This document shows positions 1-5,125 of a DNA stretch of 6,612 nucleotides, one piece after another; within the stretch, counting starts at the first letter, position 1; the number at the start of each line of letters is the position of its first letter. This DNA is from Deltaproteobacteria bacterium (lineage in GTDB: Bacteria > Desulfobacterota > Desulfobaccia > Desulfobaccales > 0-14-0-80-60-11). The stretch lies in NCBI GenBank assembly GCA_023381945.1, contig JAMCQY010000224.1, forward strand, positions 1 through 6,612, in the 5' to 3' direction. Under the pieces are notes generated by a model, which did not search any database, had not been told where the DNA came from, and worked only from the letters and a program-made list of their open reading frames with translations. Position numbers and translations under genes: made by a program.

Positions 1-139
1 GGCGGTTTCTTTTTCCTCCCCGGACACTGGTCAAATTGAGCTGCATCAAGGGCTTGAGGCGCTTCCGATAAAACTCCAGGCCCTCCCGGATGAAGCCTTC
101 CCGGGTTTTGCCCACCATCAAGACATTCACATTCAACAT
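1..139 (-). CDS. rlmH: RlmH, 23S rRNA (pseudouridine1915-N3)-methyltransferase, N-terminal part
   Basis: The first 46 residues are visible; the rest lies beyond base 1. They begin MLNVNVLMVGKTREGF and continue through an amphipathic segment with FYRKRLKP. This matches the usual RlmH/YbeA N-terminus: a first beta strand ending in VGK, then a helix carrying E-Y/F-x-KRL, then a strand leading into a basic GGKR stretch. Known role of the family: a SPOUT-fold methyltransferase that uses S-adenosylmethionine to methylate pseudouridine 1915 in helix 69 of 23S rRNA, acting on assembled 70S ribosomes in the cytoplasm. The ATG at 139 is the only sensible start: an in-frame TAG lies directly upstream, and CCAGG sits a few bases further up as a Shine-Dalgarno. 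The SAM-binding C-terminal half is not in the window, so the call rests on the N-terminus alone. A strong promoter lies about 100 nt upstream, so the gene is probably transcribed independently of the 96-residue gene before it. Confidence 0.85.
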   Translation of the reverse strand, partial: MLNVNVLMVGKTREGFIREGLEFYRKRLKPLMQLNLTSVRGGKRNR

Positions 140-182
140 CTAATTGACCTGGATTTTACCCGCTTCGCATTTACGTTTATTT

Positions 183-303
183 CTGAGACTCTTCCAGCTT
201 CCACCCTCAGAATTTACAGGAGTGGGGCGGCAAAATAATTGTAGGGGAGGGGATAAATCTTTGTCAAGAACCTTCCCCGTAAGGGGGGCCGGACCAGTCT
301 CAG
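183..303. repeat. 8-bp inverted repeat bracketing the rlmH promoter
   Basis: CTGAGACT at 183-190 and AGTCTCAG at 296-303 are perfect reverse complements on either side of the TTGACA/TACAAT promoter. The plus-strand side is directly followed by T7 (304-310). A chance match of this length over this distance is possible, so this is only a weak structural observation. Confidence 0.25.
238..267 (-). promoter_or_regulatory. Sigma70-type promoter for rlmH
   Basis: Read on the minus strand, a perfect -35 box TTGACA (262-267) is followed by an 18-nt spacer and TACAAT as -10 (238-243, 5 of 6 matches to TATAAT). Transcription would start near 231, giving a leader of about 90 nt before the rlmH ATG at 139. 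This is the best promoter match in the window. It lies in the gap between the stop of the 96-residue gene and rlmH. Two inverted repeats overlap or flank it (183-190 with 296-303; 271-280 with 325-334) and could be regulatory, but that is inference. Confidence 0.7.
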
Positions 304-334
304 TTTTTTTCAGCGGCAGATGGAACGGGGAAGG
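271..334. repeat. 10-bp perfect inverted repeat just upstream of the rlmH promoter
   Basis: CCTTCCCCGT at 271-280 is the exact reverse complement of ACGGGGAAGG at 325-334, with 44 nt between. The inner edge of one arm is 4 bases from the -35 box of the rlmH promoter. The interval also holds a run of seven T (304-310). No U-run follows the second arm on either strand, so it does not look like a simple intrinsic terminator. It could be a protein-binding dyad or an RNA fold at the 3' end of the transcript from the 96-residue gene. Confidence 0.4.
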
Positions 335-348
335 CTCTCTTGCTTACG

Positions 349-367
349 AGGCCTTATCAGGAGGCCT
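349..367 (-). repeat. Small hairpin just after the stop of the 96-residue gene
   Basis: AGGCCT at 349-354 and 362-367, separated by 7 nt, can form a 6-bp stem three bases downstream of the stop codon at 370-372. The copies extend to a direct GAGGCCT repeat (348-354 and 361-367). There is no T-run after it in the minus direction, so it is at best an RNA 3'-end stabilising hairpin and not a confident terminator. Confidence 0.25.
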
Positions 368-369
368 GG

Positions 370-660
370 CTAACGCGGCGGAATGGGCTGGGCAATCTCC
401 TCCAGGTTGCCATTCAAATCGGTAATTACCAGTTTTCCCGAAGGCAGACGCCAGACCCGGATATCGCCGTCACCATGGGTTAAATCCCGGGGCACCGGGA
501 CTACTTCAGGAATATTGGCCTGAATTTCCACGATCCCGACGGCCGCGCCGGCTTCCCGTTCGGTTTTGGATTTGCATTCCTGATAGGTCACCCCTTCTTT
601 TACCAAGGTTTCGATAAGTTCGGTCCGGTCAGAGCCGCTTTCCGTGACATAAACGATCAT
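370..660 (-). CDS. Hypothetical 96-residue soluble protein
   Basis: I do not recognise this family. The product begins MIVYVTESGSDRTELIETL, an edge strand followed by a helix. It continues with a mixed Lys/Glu stretch containing its single cysteine (about residue 29), a valine/isoleucine-rich strand region (about 40-57), a PRDLTHGDGDIRVW segment, and a proline-rich end (PIPPR). There is no signal peptide, membrane segment or metal-binding cysteine cluster, so it is probably a small cytoplasmic alpha/beta protein. Support for being real: an AGGAGG Shine-Dalgarno about 9 nt before the ATG at 660, a candidate TTGACA promoter further up, a clean stop, and bacterial-looking composition throughout. 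The opening strand superficially recalls glutaredoxins, but no CxxC is present, so I do not assign that function. It precedes rlmH on the same strand, but rlmH has its own promoter. Confidence 0.75.
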   Translation of the reverse strand: MIVYVTESGSDRTELIETLVKEGVTYQECKSKTEREAGAAVGIVEIQANIPEVVPVPRDLTHGDGDIRVWRLPSGKLVITDLNGNLEEIAQPIPPR

Positions 661-748
661 GCCGTCTTTCCTCCTCTCCAGGGTTACCGGTTACTGCCCT
701 AACGGCAGCATTTAGCGGATTAGGCCTGATTTTTCCTGCTTACTTTAA

Positions 749-776
749 AAATTAAGGCTTGAATTGGCGATGTCAA
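749..776 (-). promoter_or_regulatory. Candidate promoter for the 96-residue gene
   Basis: On the minus strand a perfect TTGACA (771-776) is followed after 16 nt by TAATTT (749-754), a weak -10 in an A+T-rich stretch. A start near 742 would give a leader of about 80 nt containing a small CTGCC/GGCAG hairpin (694-708) before the AGGAGG site and the ATG at 660. The -35 is convincing and the -10 is poor, so the exact promoter is uncertain. Confidence 0.45.
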
Positions 777-863
777 TTATTGTGAACAGATTCGGAGGAA
801 AACTCTCAGCGGGAATCGAAGCTGGAAAGCAAGGACTTTTGACGTTTCGGGCCACAACTTTTA

Positions 864-883
864 GGCGGGCCCAAAGGCCCGCC
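864..883 (-). terminator. GC-rich hairpin, probable transcript end of the transporter/MlaC-like unit
   Basis: GGCGGGCC (864-871) pairs perfectly with GGCCCGCC (876-883) around a 4-nt loop, making a very stable 8-bp stem about 85 nt past the stop of the MlaC-like gene. In the minus direction it is followed by TAAAAG and not a T-run. In the plus direction TTTTT begins 7 nt after it (891-895), but no plus-strand gene precedes it. A factor-independent terminator with a poor tail, or an RNA-stabilising 3' hairpin, is the most economical reading. Confidence 0.4.
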
Positions 884-919
884 CAGAAGATTTTTAAGAA
901 ACTTCACACGCGGTTGTTT

Positions 920-934
920 CTCAGAATATCTGAG
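920..934. repeat. 6-bp palindrome downstream of the MlaC-like gene
   Basis: CTCAGA-ATA-TCTGAG is a perfect 6-bp inverted repeat with a 3-nt centre, 33 nt beyond the stop of the MlaC-like gene. It could fold as a short hairpin in the 3' untranslated RNA ahead of the stronger hairpin at 864-883, or be a protein site. No T-run follows. Confidence 0.3.
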
Positions 935-967
935 TTAGTGCTTAAAGGAAACCGAAACTGAAGACCC

Positions 968-1555
968 TTATTTAATGGCCCCGCGCTGGGTTTTCATGCG
1001 TTCCATCAAATAACCGAAGCCCTTGGTCTGGATCGTCTGGGAGAACTGGGTCCGGTAGTTATGCAGGATGCTGACGCCGTCCACTACGACGTCGTAAAGC
1101 TTCCAGCCTCCGCCCACCTTGTGCATGTGATACGTGACCGGAATGGATTCGTTGGGCCGGTTGATGGTGGTGTCCACCGTGGCCTTGTTACCCTGCGTAC
1201 TCTCCTTCTTATAGGTAATATTTTCCTTTGAGAGAAACTTGAGCACCATGCGCGTATAAGAGTCCTGGAAAAGGTAACTGAAGTTTTTGAGAAATTCCTG
1301 GCGTTGGCCGCCGCTAAGCTGGCCGGCAGCGCTGCCCAGAGCATCTTTGGCCATGTAAGGGAAGTCAAAGCTTTGTTCAATTATTTGATGGATTTGGCCA
1401 GAACGTTGAGCTTCACTCGCCGGACTGCTTTGAATGGCCATTACTCTGTCCAGGATTCCCTTCACATACTCCTTGGGGCCTTGGGCCAGGGCTGGGACAA
1501 CGCAAAAGCACCAGGTTGCCAGGGTCAGGCTCACTATCCAACGCCATCTTTTCAT
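968..1555 (-). CDS. MlaC/Ttg2D-family periplasmic lipid-binding protein (HpnM-like)
   Basis: The 195-residue product has a clear signal peptide: a basic start (MKRWRW), a hydrophobic core (about 7-20) and an ALA|Q cleavage site after residue 24. The mature part follows the MlaC (Tol_Tol_Ttg2, PF05494) pattern: FDFPYMAKDALG near 63-74, a helical LSGGQRQEFLKNF segment (80-92), NRPNESIPVTYHM strands (132-144), and the hallmark GGGWKLYDVVVDGVSILHNYR around 148-168. Length is normal for the family. Known role: a periplasmic shuttle that carries phospholipid between inner and outer membrane; the HpnM relatives act with an RND protein in hopanoid transport. Here the upstream partner is an HpnN-like RND transporter and no MlaF/E/D ABC genes are visible, which favours the RND-partner version. 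The ATG at 1555 has AAGGAG 8 nt upstream, located inside the transporter gene, so the two are probably translated together. Substrate specificity is inferred. Confidence 0.9.
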   Translation of the reverse strand: MKRWRWIVSLTLATWCFCVVPALAQGPKEYVKGILDRVMAIQSSPASEAQRSGQIHQIIEQSFDFPYMAKDALGSAAGQLSGGQRQEFLKNFSYLFQDSYTRMVLKFLSKENITYKKESTQGNKATVDTTINRPNESIPVTYHMHKVGGGWKLYDVVVDGVSILHNYRTQFSQTIQTKGFGYLMERMKTQRGAIK

Positions 1556-4349
1556 GAGTCTTTCTCCTTACCATATGATTGAACCAGCGCACCATCCCCA
1601 GATAGGGCAGGAACGATGGTTCCCGGGTTTCATACTCTCGTTCCATTACTCGGATAAAGGCCGGGAGAAAACTTAAAGAAGCTATCAAGACGCTAAGACT
1701 GCCCACAGTGGCTAACAGACCCAGGCTAAAGACCCCATTGTGGCCGGAAACCATTAAACTGCCGAAGCCTACTGTGGTGGTTAGAGCCGCCAAAGCCACC
1801 CCCTTGGCAGTGCTGGCAGGCAGGGTGATGGACCTGGCGGACTCTTCCAACTGCCAGCGCATCAAAATGATGATCCCGAATTCGACCCCCTCCCCTAGAA
1901 TCAACGGCACAAACAAAACATTGGCCTGATTGAAGGTCATGCCTAACAGCCACATCAGGTCTAAGGTGAGTCCGGTTCCGACGATCAGGGGCAGAAAGGC
2001 CAACAGGGTCAATTTCCAACTACGGAACAAAATAAGCAGCATTCCGGCAATGGCAAGTAGGGCCACGCCTGCCGCCTTGAGGCAGGCATTGCGGAAACCC
2101 AGGGTAAAGACGTAAAGCAGCACGGGGTCCCCCACGGCGTTGGGGTCGACGCTCCAAAGACTTTTGACGAAAAGCTTCAAGGGTTCGAAATTCCAAATGT
2201 CCTGGGAAGGGAAAACCCGGATAAGAAAAGTCCCCTGGCTGCTGATAAAGCGTTTGCGCACCGCCTCGGGTAGATTCGCCATGGTAAGGGGCGGGGTGTC
2301 CAGGGCCGATTTGACAAAACCTTCTATCAGTTTCCACTTTTCGTGCAGGTCTTTGCTAAACTGCCGCTCAAAATTTGCCAGACGTGCGGCTACCTGTTCC
2401 TGTTGATTGCCGTTCAACAGGGGAACTATCTGGTTGATGAGGCTATGGGTCTCGGCAATCTGTTCGGCAGTGGCCGCCTTTTCTTCTTGAAGACTACGGG
2501 CTGCCTCACCGAGCTTGAAATTGATGCGGCTTAAAATGGCCGCCGTCTCCGCCGGGCCGGAGACTGTCGCCGGTTTCCCGGAGAACTGGATGGATCTCAA
2601 AACCGGGCGGAGTTTCTCCAGGAGGGAACGTTTGGCGTCCACATCGGAGGGGAGGAAGGACAGGATTGACTCCACGTGGGACACGGTGGGCAATTTTTTC
2701 AAGGCCGTGATGCGGGCCTGCAGTTCCTCGAGGGAGGAGGTGGCCACGGCCCCGTAAGAGGTGGAATACTTCGAATCCTGGATGAGCTTATTTTCCCAAA
2801 TCACTGATTCGACCCGTTGATTTTGCAGATGCAGAGGGTTCAAATCGAAGGGAACAAACCGCCAGGCCGCGACTGCGCCGAGGCCTACCAAGACCAGCCC
2901 CAGGGCTACGATGAGCCAGGGCCGGGTCCAATGCAAGTGCAGGAACGGCTGGGGCTGGCCTTCCTCAATCTCGGGCCCGGCCGTCCACCGGTAGGAGACG
3001 CTGATCAGGGCCGGCACCAGCACCATGGTGGCCACCAGCATTGCCAGGATACCCATGGTAAGGATCAGGCCCAACTCCGCCAGTCCCGTAAAACCCATGA
3101 AAATCAAGGGGAAGAAGGACAAGGCCGCGGCAATCCCGGCATAGAAGATGCTGGGCGCAGTGCGCTGGTAGGTGCAACTCAAGATTTCAAAGGTGCAGAA
3201 CTTGCGCCCTCTTTGCTCCTCCTCCAGGCGGCAGAAATAGTGGATGCCGTAGTCGATGGTGAGGCCCAGCATCAGGGGAGCAAAAATCATGGATAGGAGG
3301 TTGAGGCGCCCCACCACCAGCGTCACCAGACCAAAGGTCCAGCACAGGCCAATGATCAGGGTCAAGGTCTGAACCAAAGGCCGCCGCACGCTGCGGAGAA
3401 ACAGGAAGAGCAGAGCCATTTGGCCCGCCAGAGACAGCCAGGTGGCCAGAGAGATATCGGCGAGGGAACTCTCCATCTCGTCGGACTCCAAGGCATCCGG
3501 TCCGGTCACCCCGGCCTGGATTCCTGGGAAACGGGTCTTGACCCGGTCCACTATCTTCCGCAGCAGAGCGACATCTCGATTTGTGCTGGCGTAGCCATCC
3601 GGTTGCGGCGTCACCAGGAAGAGCAGGAATTTGTCATTATCGGTGAAAAAATAGCCTTGCTGGCTCAGGTCGCTCAATTCTTTAGGGAAAAAGGCGTTAA
3701 AGGGGGAAACGAAAGGCTTTTCCCCTTCCAGACTTGAGAGCATCTGCTTAAGCGTGGCGTTCAGCAGGCTGACATCCGGCAGCGCTTCCTCTGGCTCCTT
3801 ATCATCCAGAAAGCCGGTGAACACCTGTCCGATCATGGTCCGGGCAATCTGGTCATTTACCCCCCGGTAAAAGGTGAGGAGACTGGGGTCGGCCGCCAGC
3901 CGGGTCAGCAGCCCCCGTTGATCCACCAGATTGTTCTTGATCTTCAGGAGATCTTTTTGATCCAGATAGAGCAGCGCCCAAGGCTTTAGGATCTCGGGAT
4001 CCAAGCGATAGAAGAGCTCGGGGAACCGATTCGGGTAACGGCGCAGTTCCAGAGCCAGGGCTTCGGTAAACCTGACGGTTAGGGGGTGGCCGTTTTCCAC
4101 CACCACCACCAAGCTATCCCGGGAACCGAATTCCCGGTTCATATTTTTACTTAGTTTGACCAGGTGCTTGCTACCGCCCACCAGGGCATCGCGGGCGGTA
4201 TCGATCTTCAAGTGGGCAACGGTATAATAGACCGAGGCCGCTGCGATCAGCACCGAAATAATGATGATGGGCCAGGCGCAAATCCCCAGCAACTTCATCC
4301 AGTTCCGGTAGGTGTTCTTCAAACTATTTTTGGGCCCAGATTGTGGCAC
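1413..4349 (-). CDS. MMPL/RND-superfamily transporter, HpnN-like
   Basis: A 978-residue inner-membrane protein with the duplicated RND plan. TM1 is at about 22-46, a large periplasmic loop runs to 300, TM2-6 lie at about 302-450, and TM7 at about 478-498. A second loop (about 500-750) includes a charged, probably coiled-coil stretch at 612-672, and TM8-12 lie at about 753-896. TM4 has LGLTIDYGIHY (361-371), whose Asp366 fits the acidic proton-relay position; the matching TM10 stretch reads LGEGVEFG (818-825). Family knowledge: such proteins use the proton gradient to move lipids or hydrophobic molecules toward the periplasm. Loop features such as LAADPSL (151-157) and VTGPDALESDE (281-291) resemble HpnN. 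The GTG at 4349 is the most upstream start (in-frame TGA just before, weak GAG site); an ATG at codon 18 is an alternative. The last 46 or so residues are read from DNA that also encodes the MlaC-like signal peptide, and look non-conserved. Confidence 0.9.
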   Translation of the reverse strand: MPQSGPKNSLKNTYRNWMKLLGICAWPIIIISVLIAAASVYYTVAHLKIDTARDALVGGSKHLVKLSKNMNREFGSRDSLVVVVENGHPLTVRFTEALALELRRYPNRFPELFYRLDPEILKPWALLYLDQKDLLKIKNNLVDQRGLLTRLAADPSLLTFYRGVNDQIARTMIGQVFTGFLDDKEPEEALPDVSLLNATLKQMLSSLEGEKPFVSPFNAFFPKELSDLSQQGYFFTDNDKFLLFLVTPQPDGYASTNRDVALLRKIVDRVKTRFPGIQAGVTGPDALESDEMESSLADISLATWLSLAGQMALLFLFLRSVRRPLVQTLTLIIGLCWTFGLVTLVVGRLNLLSMIFAPLMLGLTIDYGIHYFCRLEEEQRGRKFCTFEILSCTYQRTAPSIFYAGIAAALSFFPLIFMGFTGLAELGLILTMGILAMLVATMVLVPALISVSYRWTAGPEIEEGQPQPFLHLHWTRPWLIVALGLVLVGLGAVAAWRFVPFDLNPLHLQNQRVESVIWENKLIQDSKYSTSYGAVATSSLEELQARITALKKLPTVSHVESILSFLPSDVDAKRSLLEKLRPVLRSIQFSGKPATVSGPAETAAILSRINFKLGEAARSLQEEKAATAEQIAETHSLINQIVPLLNGNQQEQVAARLANFERQFSKDLHEKWKLIEGFVKSALDTPPLTMANLPEAVRKRFISSQGTFLIRVFPSQDIWNFEPLKLFVKSLWSVDPNAVGDPVLLYVFTLGFRNACLKAAGVALLAIAGMLLILFRSWKLTLLAFLPLIVGTGLTLDLMWLLGMTFNQANVLFVPLILGEGVEFGIIILMRWQLEESARSITLPASTAKGVALAALTTTVGFGSLMVSGHNGVFSLGLLATVGSLSVLIASLSFLPAFIRVMEREYETREPSFLPYLGMVRWFNHMVRRKTHEKMALDSEPDPGNLVLLRCPSPGPRPQGVCEGNPGQSNGHSKQSGE

Positions 4350-4483
4350 GGTATTTTCTCAAGATAAATATAGTCGGGAGGCGATCAAGTGAGCAAACAA
4401 GTAGGTTAAGAATCCTGGCGCCCCCTGCCAATCCGGAAGAGTCATCGCGGATCAGCCGCCCCCCCGCCGTCATTCACTGGATA

Positions 4484-4512
4484 AGTTTACCATATTTTGA
4501 ATATAGGCACAA
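4484..4512 (-). promoter_or_regulatory. Candidate promoter for the transporter/MlaC-like unit
   Basis: On the minus strand TTGTGC (4507-4512) and TAAACT (4484-4489) are spaced by exactly 17 nt. Each box is a partial match (3 and 4 of 6), and the spacer is A+T-rich. It would give a leader of roughly 125 nt that includes a G-rich stretch (GGCGGGGGGGCGG, the complement of 4457-4469). A closer pair, TTGCTC/TATATT (4391-4396, 4367-4372), is possible but would leave almost no leader before the GTG. Confidence 0.3.
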
Positions 4513-4542
4513 AATAAACTAGATGAAAAAGCGAACGCTTTT

Positions 4543-4675
4543 GAGCCTCTTGCAAAAGTCTCCTTTCCTGTCATTCTGAGGGAGCGCAGCGACCGAAGAA
4601 TCTCAGATAATTAAGGGAAAATACGAGATCCTTCGCTTCGCTCAGGATGACAAAAATACTTTTTGAAAGAGGCTC
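4543..4675. mobile_element. MITE-like non-coding element with nested inverted repeats
   Basis: The ends are inverted repeats: GAGCCTCTTGCAAAAGT (4543-4559) against the complement of 4658-4675, differing by one mismatch and one extra A, with the outer nine bases identical. Inside, TGTCATTCTGAG (4569-4580) pairs with CTCAGGATGACA (4641-4652, 11 of 12), and GAAGAATCTC (4595-4604) pairs with GAGATCCTTC (4625-4634, 9 of 10), leaving a 20-nt A+T-rich loop. TTTT flanks both ends (4539-4542 and 4676-4679) and may be a target-site duplication. The element is about 133 bp, has no coding capacity and can fold end to end. The inner CATTCTGAG...GAAGAATCTC core resembles, from memory, an intergenic repeat seen in many environmental bacterial genomes. 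Copy number here cannot be judged from one copy. Confidence 0.7.
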
Positions 4676-4971
4676 TTTTGGATAAATTTTCGGCAAGAAT
4701 ATTATGCACATTAAAAAATGGTTGGTTTGGCAATAAAGCAATACCTAAAAGAAAAGATCTTTCAACCCTGCTGAAATTAGACTACGGCGAATATGGAATC
4801 GTTAAAATCATCATGGTTTAAACGTGCTTTAGCATCTATCCAGGTTTCCATGGGGCCGCATTCCCGCGAAGGGAAACCCCGGACAGAAATAATACTACCC
4901 TCATGATCCCGTGAGCAGTCCGATGATGTTCCGTAAGACCTGCCAATACTTTCCTCAAAGGCTCAACGTCC

Positions 4972-4992
4972 CCTTGACGACCACCGTCAAGG
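4972..4992. repeat. 8-bp dyad upstream of the cyclase
   Basis: CCTTGACG (4972-4979) and CGTCAAGG (4985-4992) are perfect reverse complements with a 5-nt centre. The dyad lies about 130 nt before the cyclase start and just upstream of a possible promoter (TTGAAG 4995-5000, TATAAT 5021-5026). No T-run follows, so an operator-like site or mRNA hairpin is more likely than a terminator. Confidence 0.4.
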
Positions 4993-4994
4993 CA

Positions 4995-5026
4995 TTGAAG
5001 AGCAATATGATAAGCAGCGATATAAT
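4995..5026 (+). promoter_or_regulatory. Candidate promoter for the CHASE2 cyclase
   Basis: A perfect TATAAT (5021-5026) sits in an A+T-rich run, with TTGAAG (4995-5000) upstream. The 20-nt spacing is longer than the usual 16-18, so the -35 assignment is doubtful; an activator-dependent promoter using the adjacent dyad is possible. The leader would be about 90 nt. Confidence 0.35.
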
Positions 5027-5125
5027 TTATTTTATAAAAAATTGTTGTGAAAACTTTCTTTTTGACCTAAACATAATCGCAAGGTAATTTGGTTCTTCGG
5101 CTTATCCAGATATACGAGGTCATCC

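Larger units (their letters stand above)
661..967. other. Intergenic region between the MlaC-like gene and the 96-residue gene
   Basis: No gene is supported here. It contains the ribosome binding site and leader of the 96-residue gene (661-745), its candidate promoter, a GC-rich hairpin (864-883) and a small palindrome (920-934). A plus-strand open frame at 764-961 is rejected because it runs through both hairpins, lacks a convincing ribosome binding site and encodes an unremarkable basic peptide. Confidence 0.6.
4777..5061 (-). pseudogene. Possible remnants of decayed coding sequence (weak)
   Basis: Two minus-strand frames stay open next to each other. One runs from about 5061 to a TAG at 4836-4838 and includes a protein-like stretch (LDGGRQGDVEPLRKVLAGL). 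It lacks any ATG until near its end. The other, shifted frame ends at TAA 4777-4779 and reads METWIDAKARLNHDDFNDSI from an ATG at 4851. Neither has a clear ribosome binding site and I recognise no family. They could be one frameshifted relic or chance open frames. Confidence 0.2.
4350..5125. other. Divergent intergenic region between the transporter and the cyclase
   Basis: About 776 bp separate two divergently transcribed genes. It holds a candidate transporter promoter (4484-4512), a 7-C run flanked by CCG (4456-4469), a MITE-like repeat element (4543-4675), weak minus-strand traces of coding sequence (4777-5061), an 8-bp dyad (4972-4992) and an A+T-rich segment with TATAAT ahead of the cyclase. 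I see no tRNA, rRNA or recognisable riboswitch. Much of 4680-4970 is unexplained. Confidence 0.6.

Noticed and set aside
304..310. T7 run as tail of a plus-strand intrinsic terminator
   Set aside because: No plus-strand gene lies upstream, and the bases directly before it do not form a good stem.
144..425. Plus-strand open frame of 93 codons
   Set aside because: It overlaps the rlmH promoter and the end of the 96-residue gene on the other strand, has no ribosome binding site, and its translation has no coherent domain.
764..961. Plus-strand open frame of 65 codons
   Set aside because: It runs through the GC hairpin and the palindrome of the intergenic region, has no ribosome binding site at a usual distance from its ATG, and encodes a basic peptide of no recognisable kind.
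1304..1582. Plus-strand frame opposite the MlaC-like gene
   Set aside because: Shadow of a confidently identified gene on the minus strand.
2817..3296. Plus-strand 159-codon frame rich in Gln/Gly/His
   Set aside because: It is antisense to TM4-TM7 of the transporter; the composition is what complementing membrane-helix codons gives.
4860..4880. Possible riboswitch or structured RNA around the CCCGCGAAGGGAAACCCCGG stretch
   Set aside because: Only a short local stem-like pattern; none of the conserved cores of c-di-GMP, fluoride or other riboswitch classes could be matched, and no gene follows at the right distance.
4923..5088. Plus-strand frame of about 54 codons starting ATGATGTTCCG
   Set aside because: No ribosome binding site, it crosses the dyad and the A+T-rich promoter-like stretch, and the translation resembles no family.
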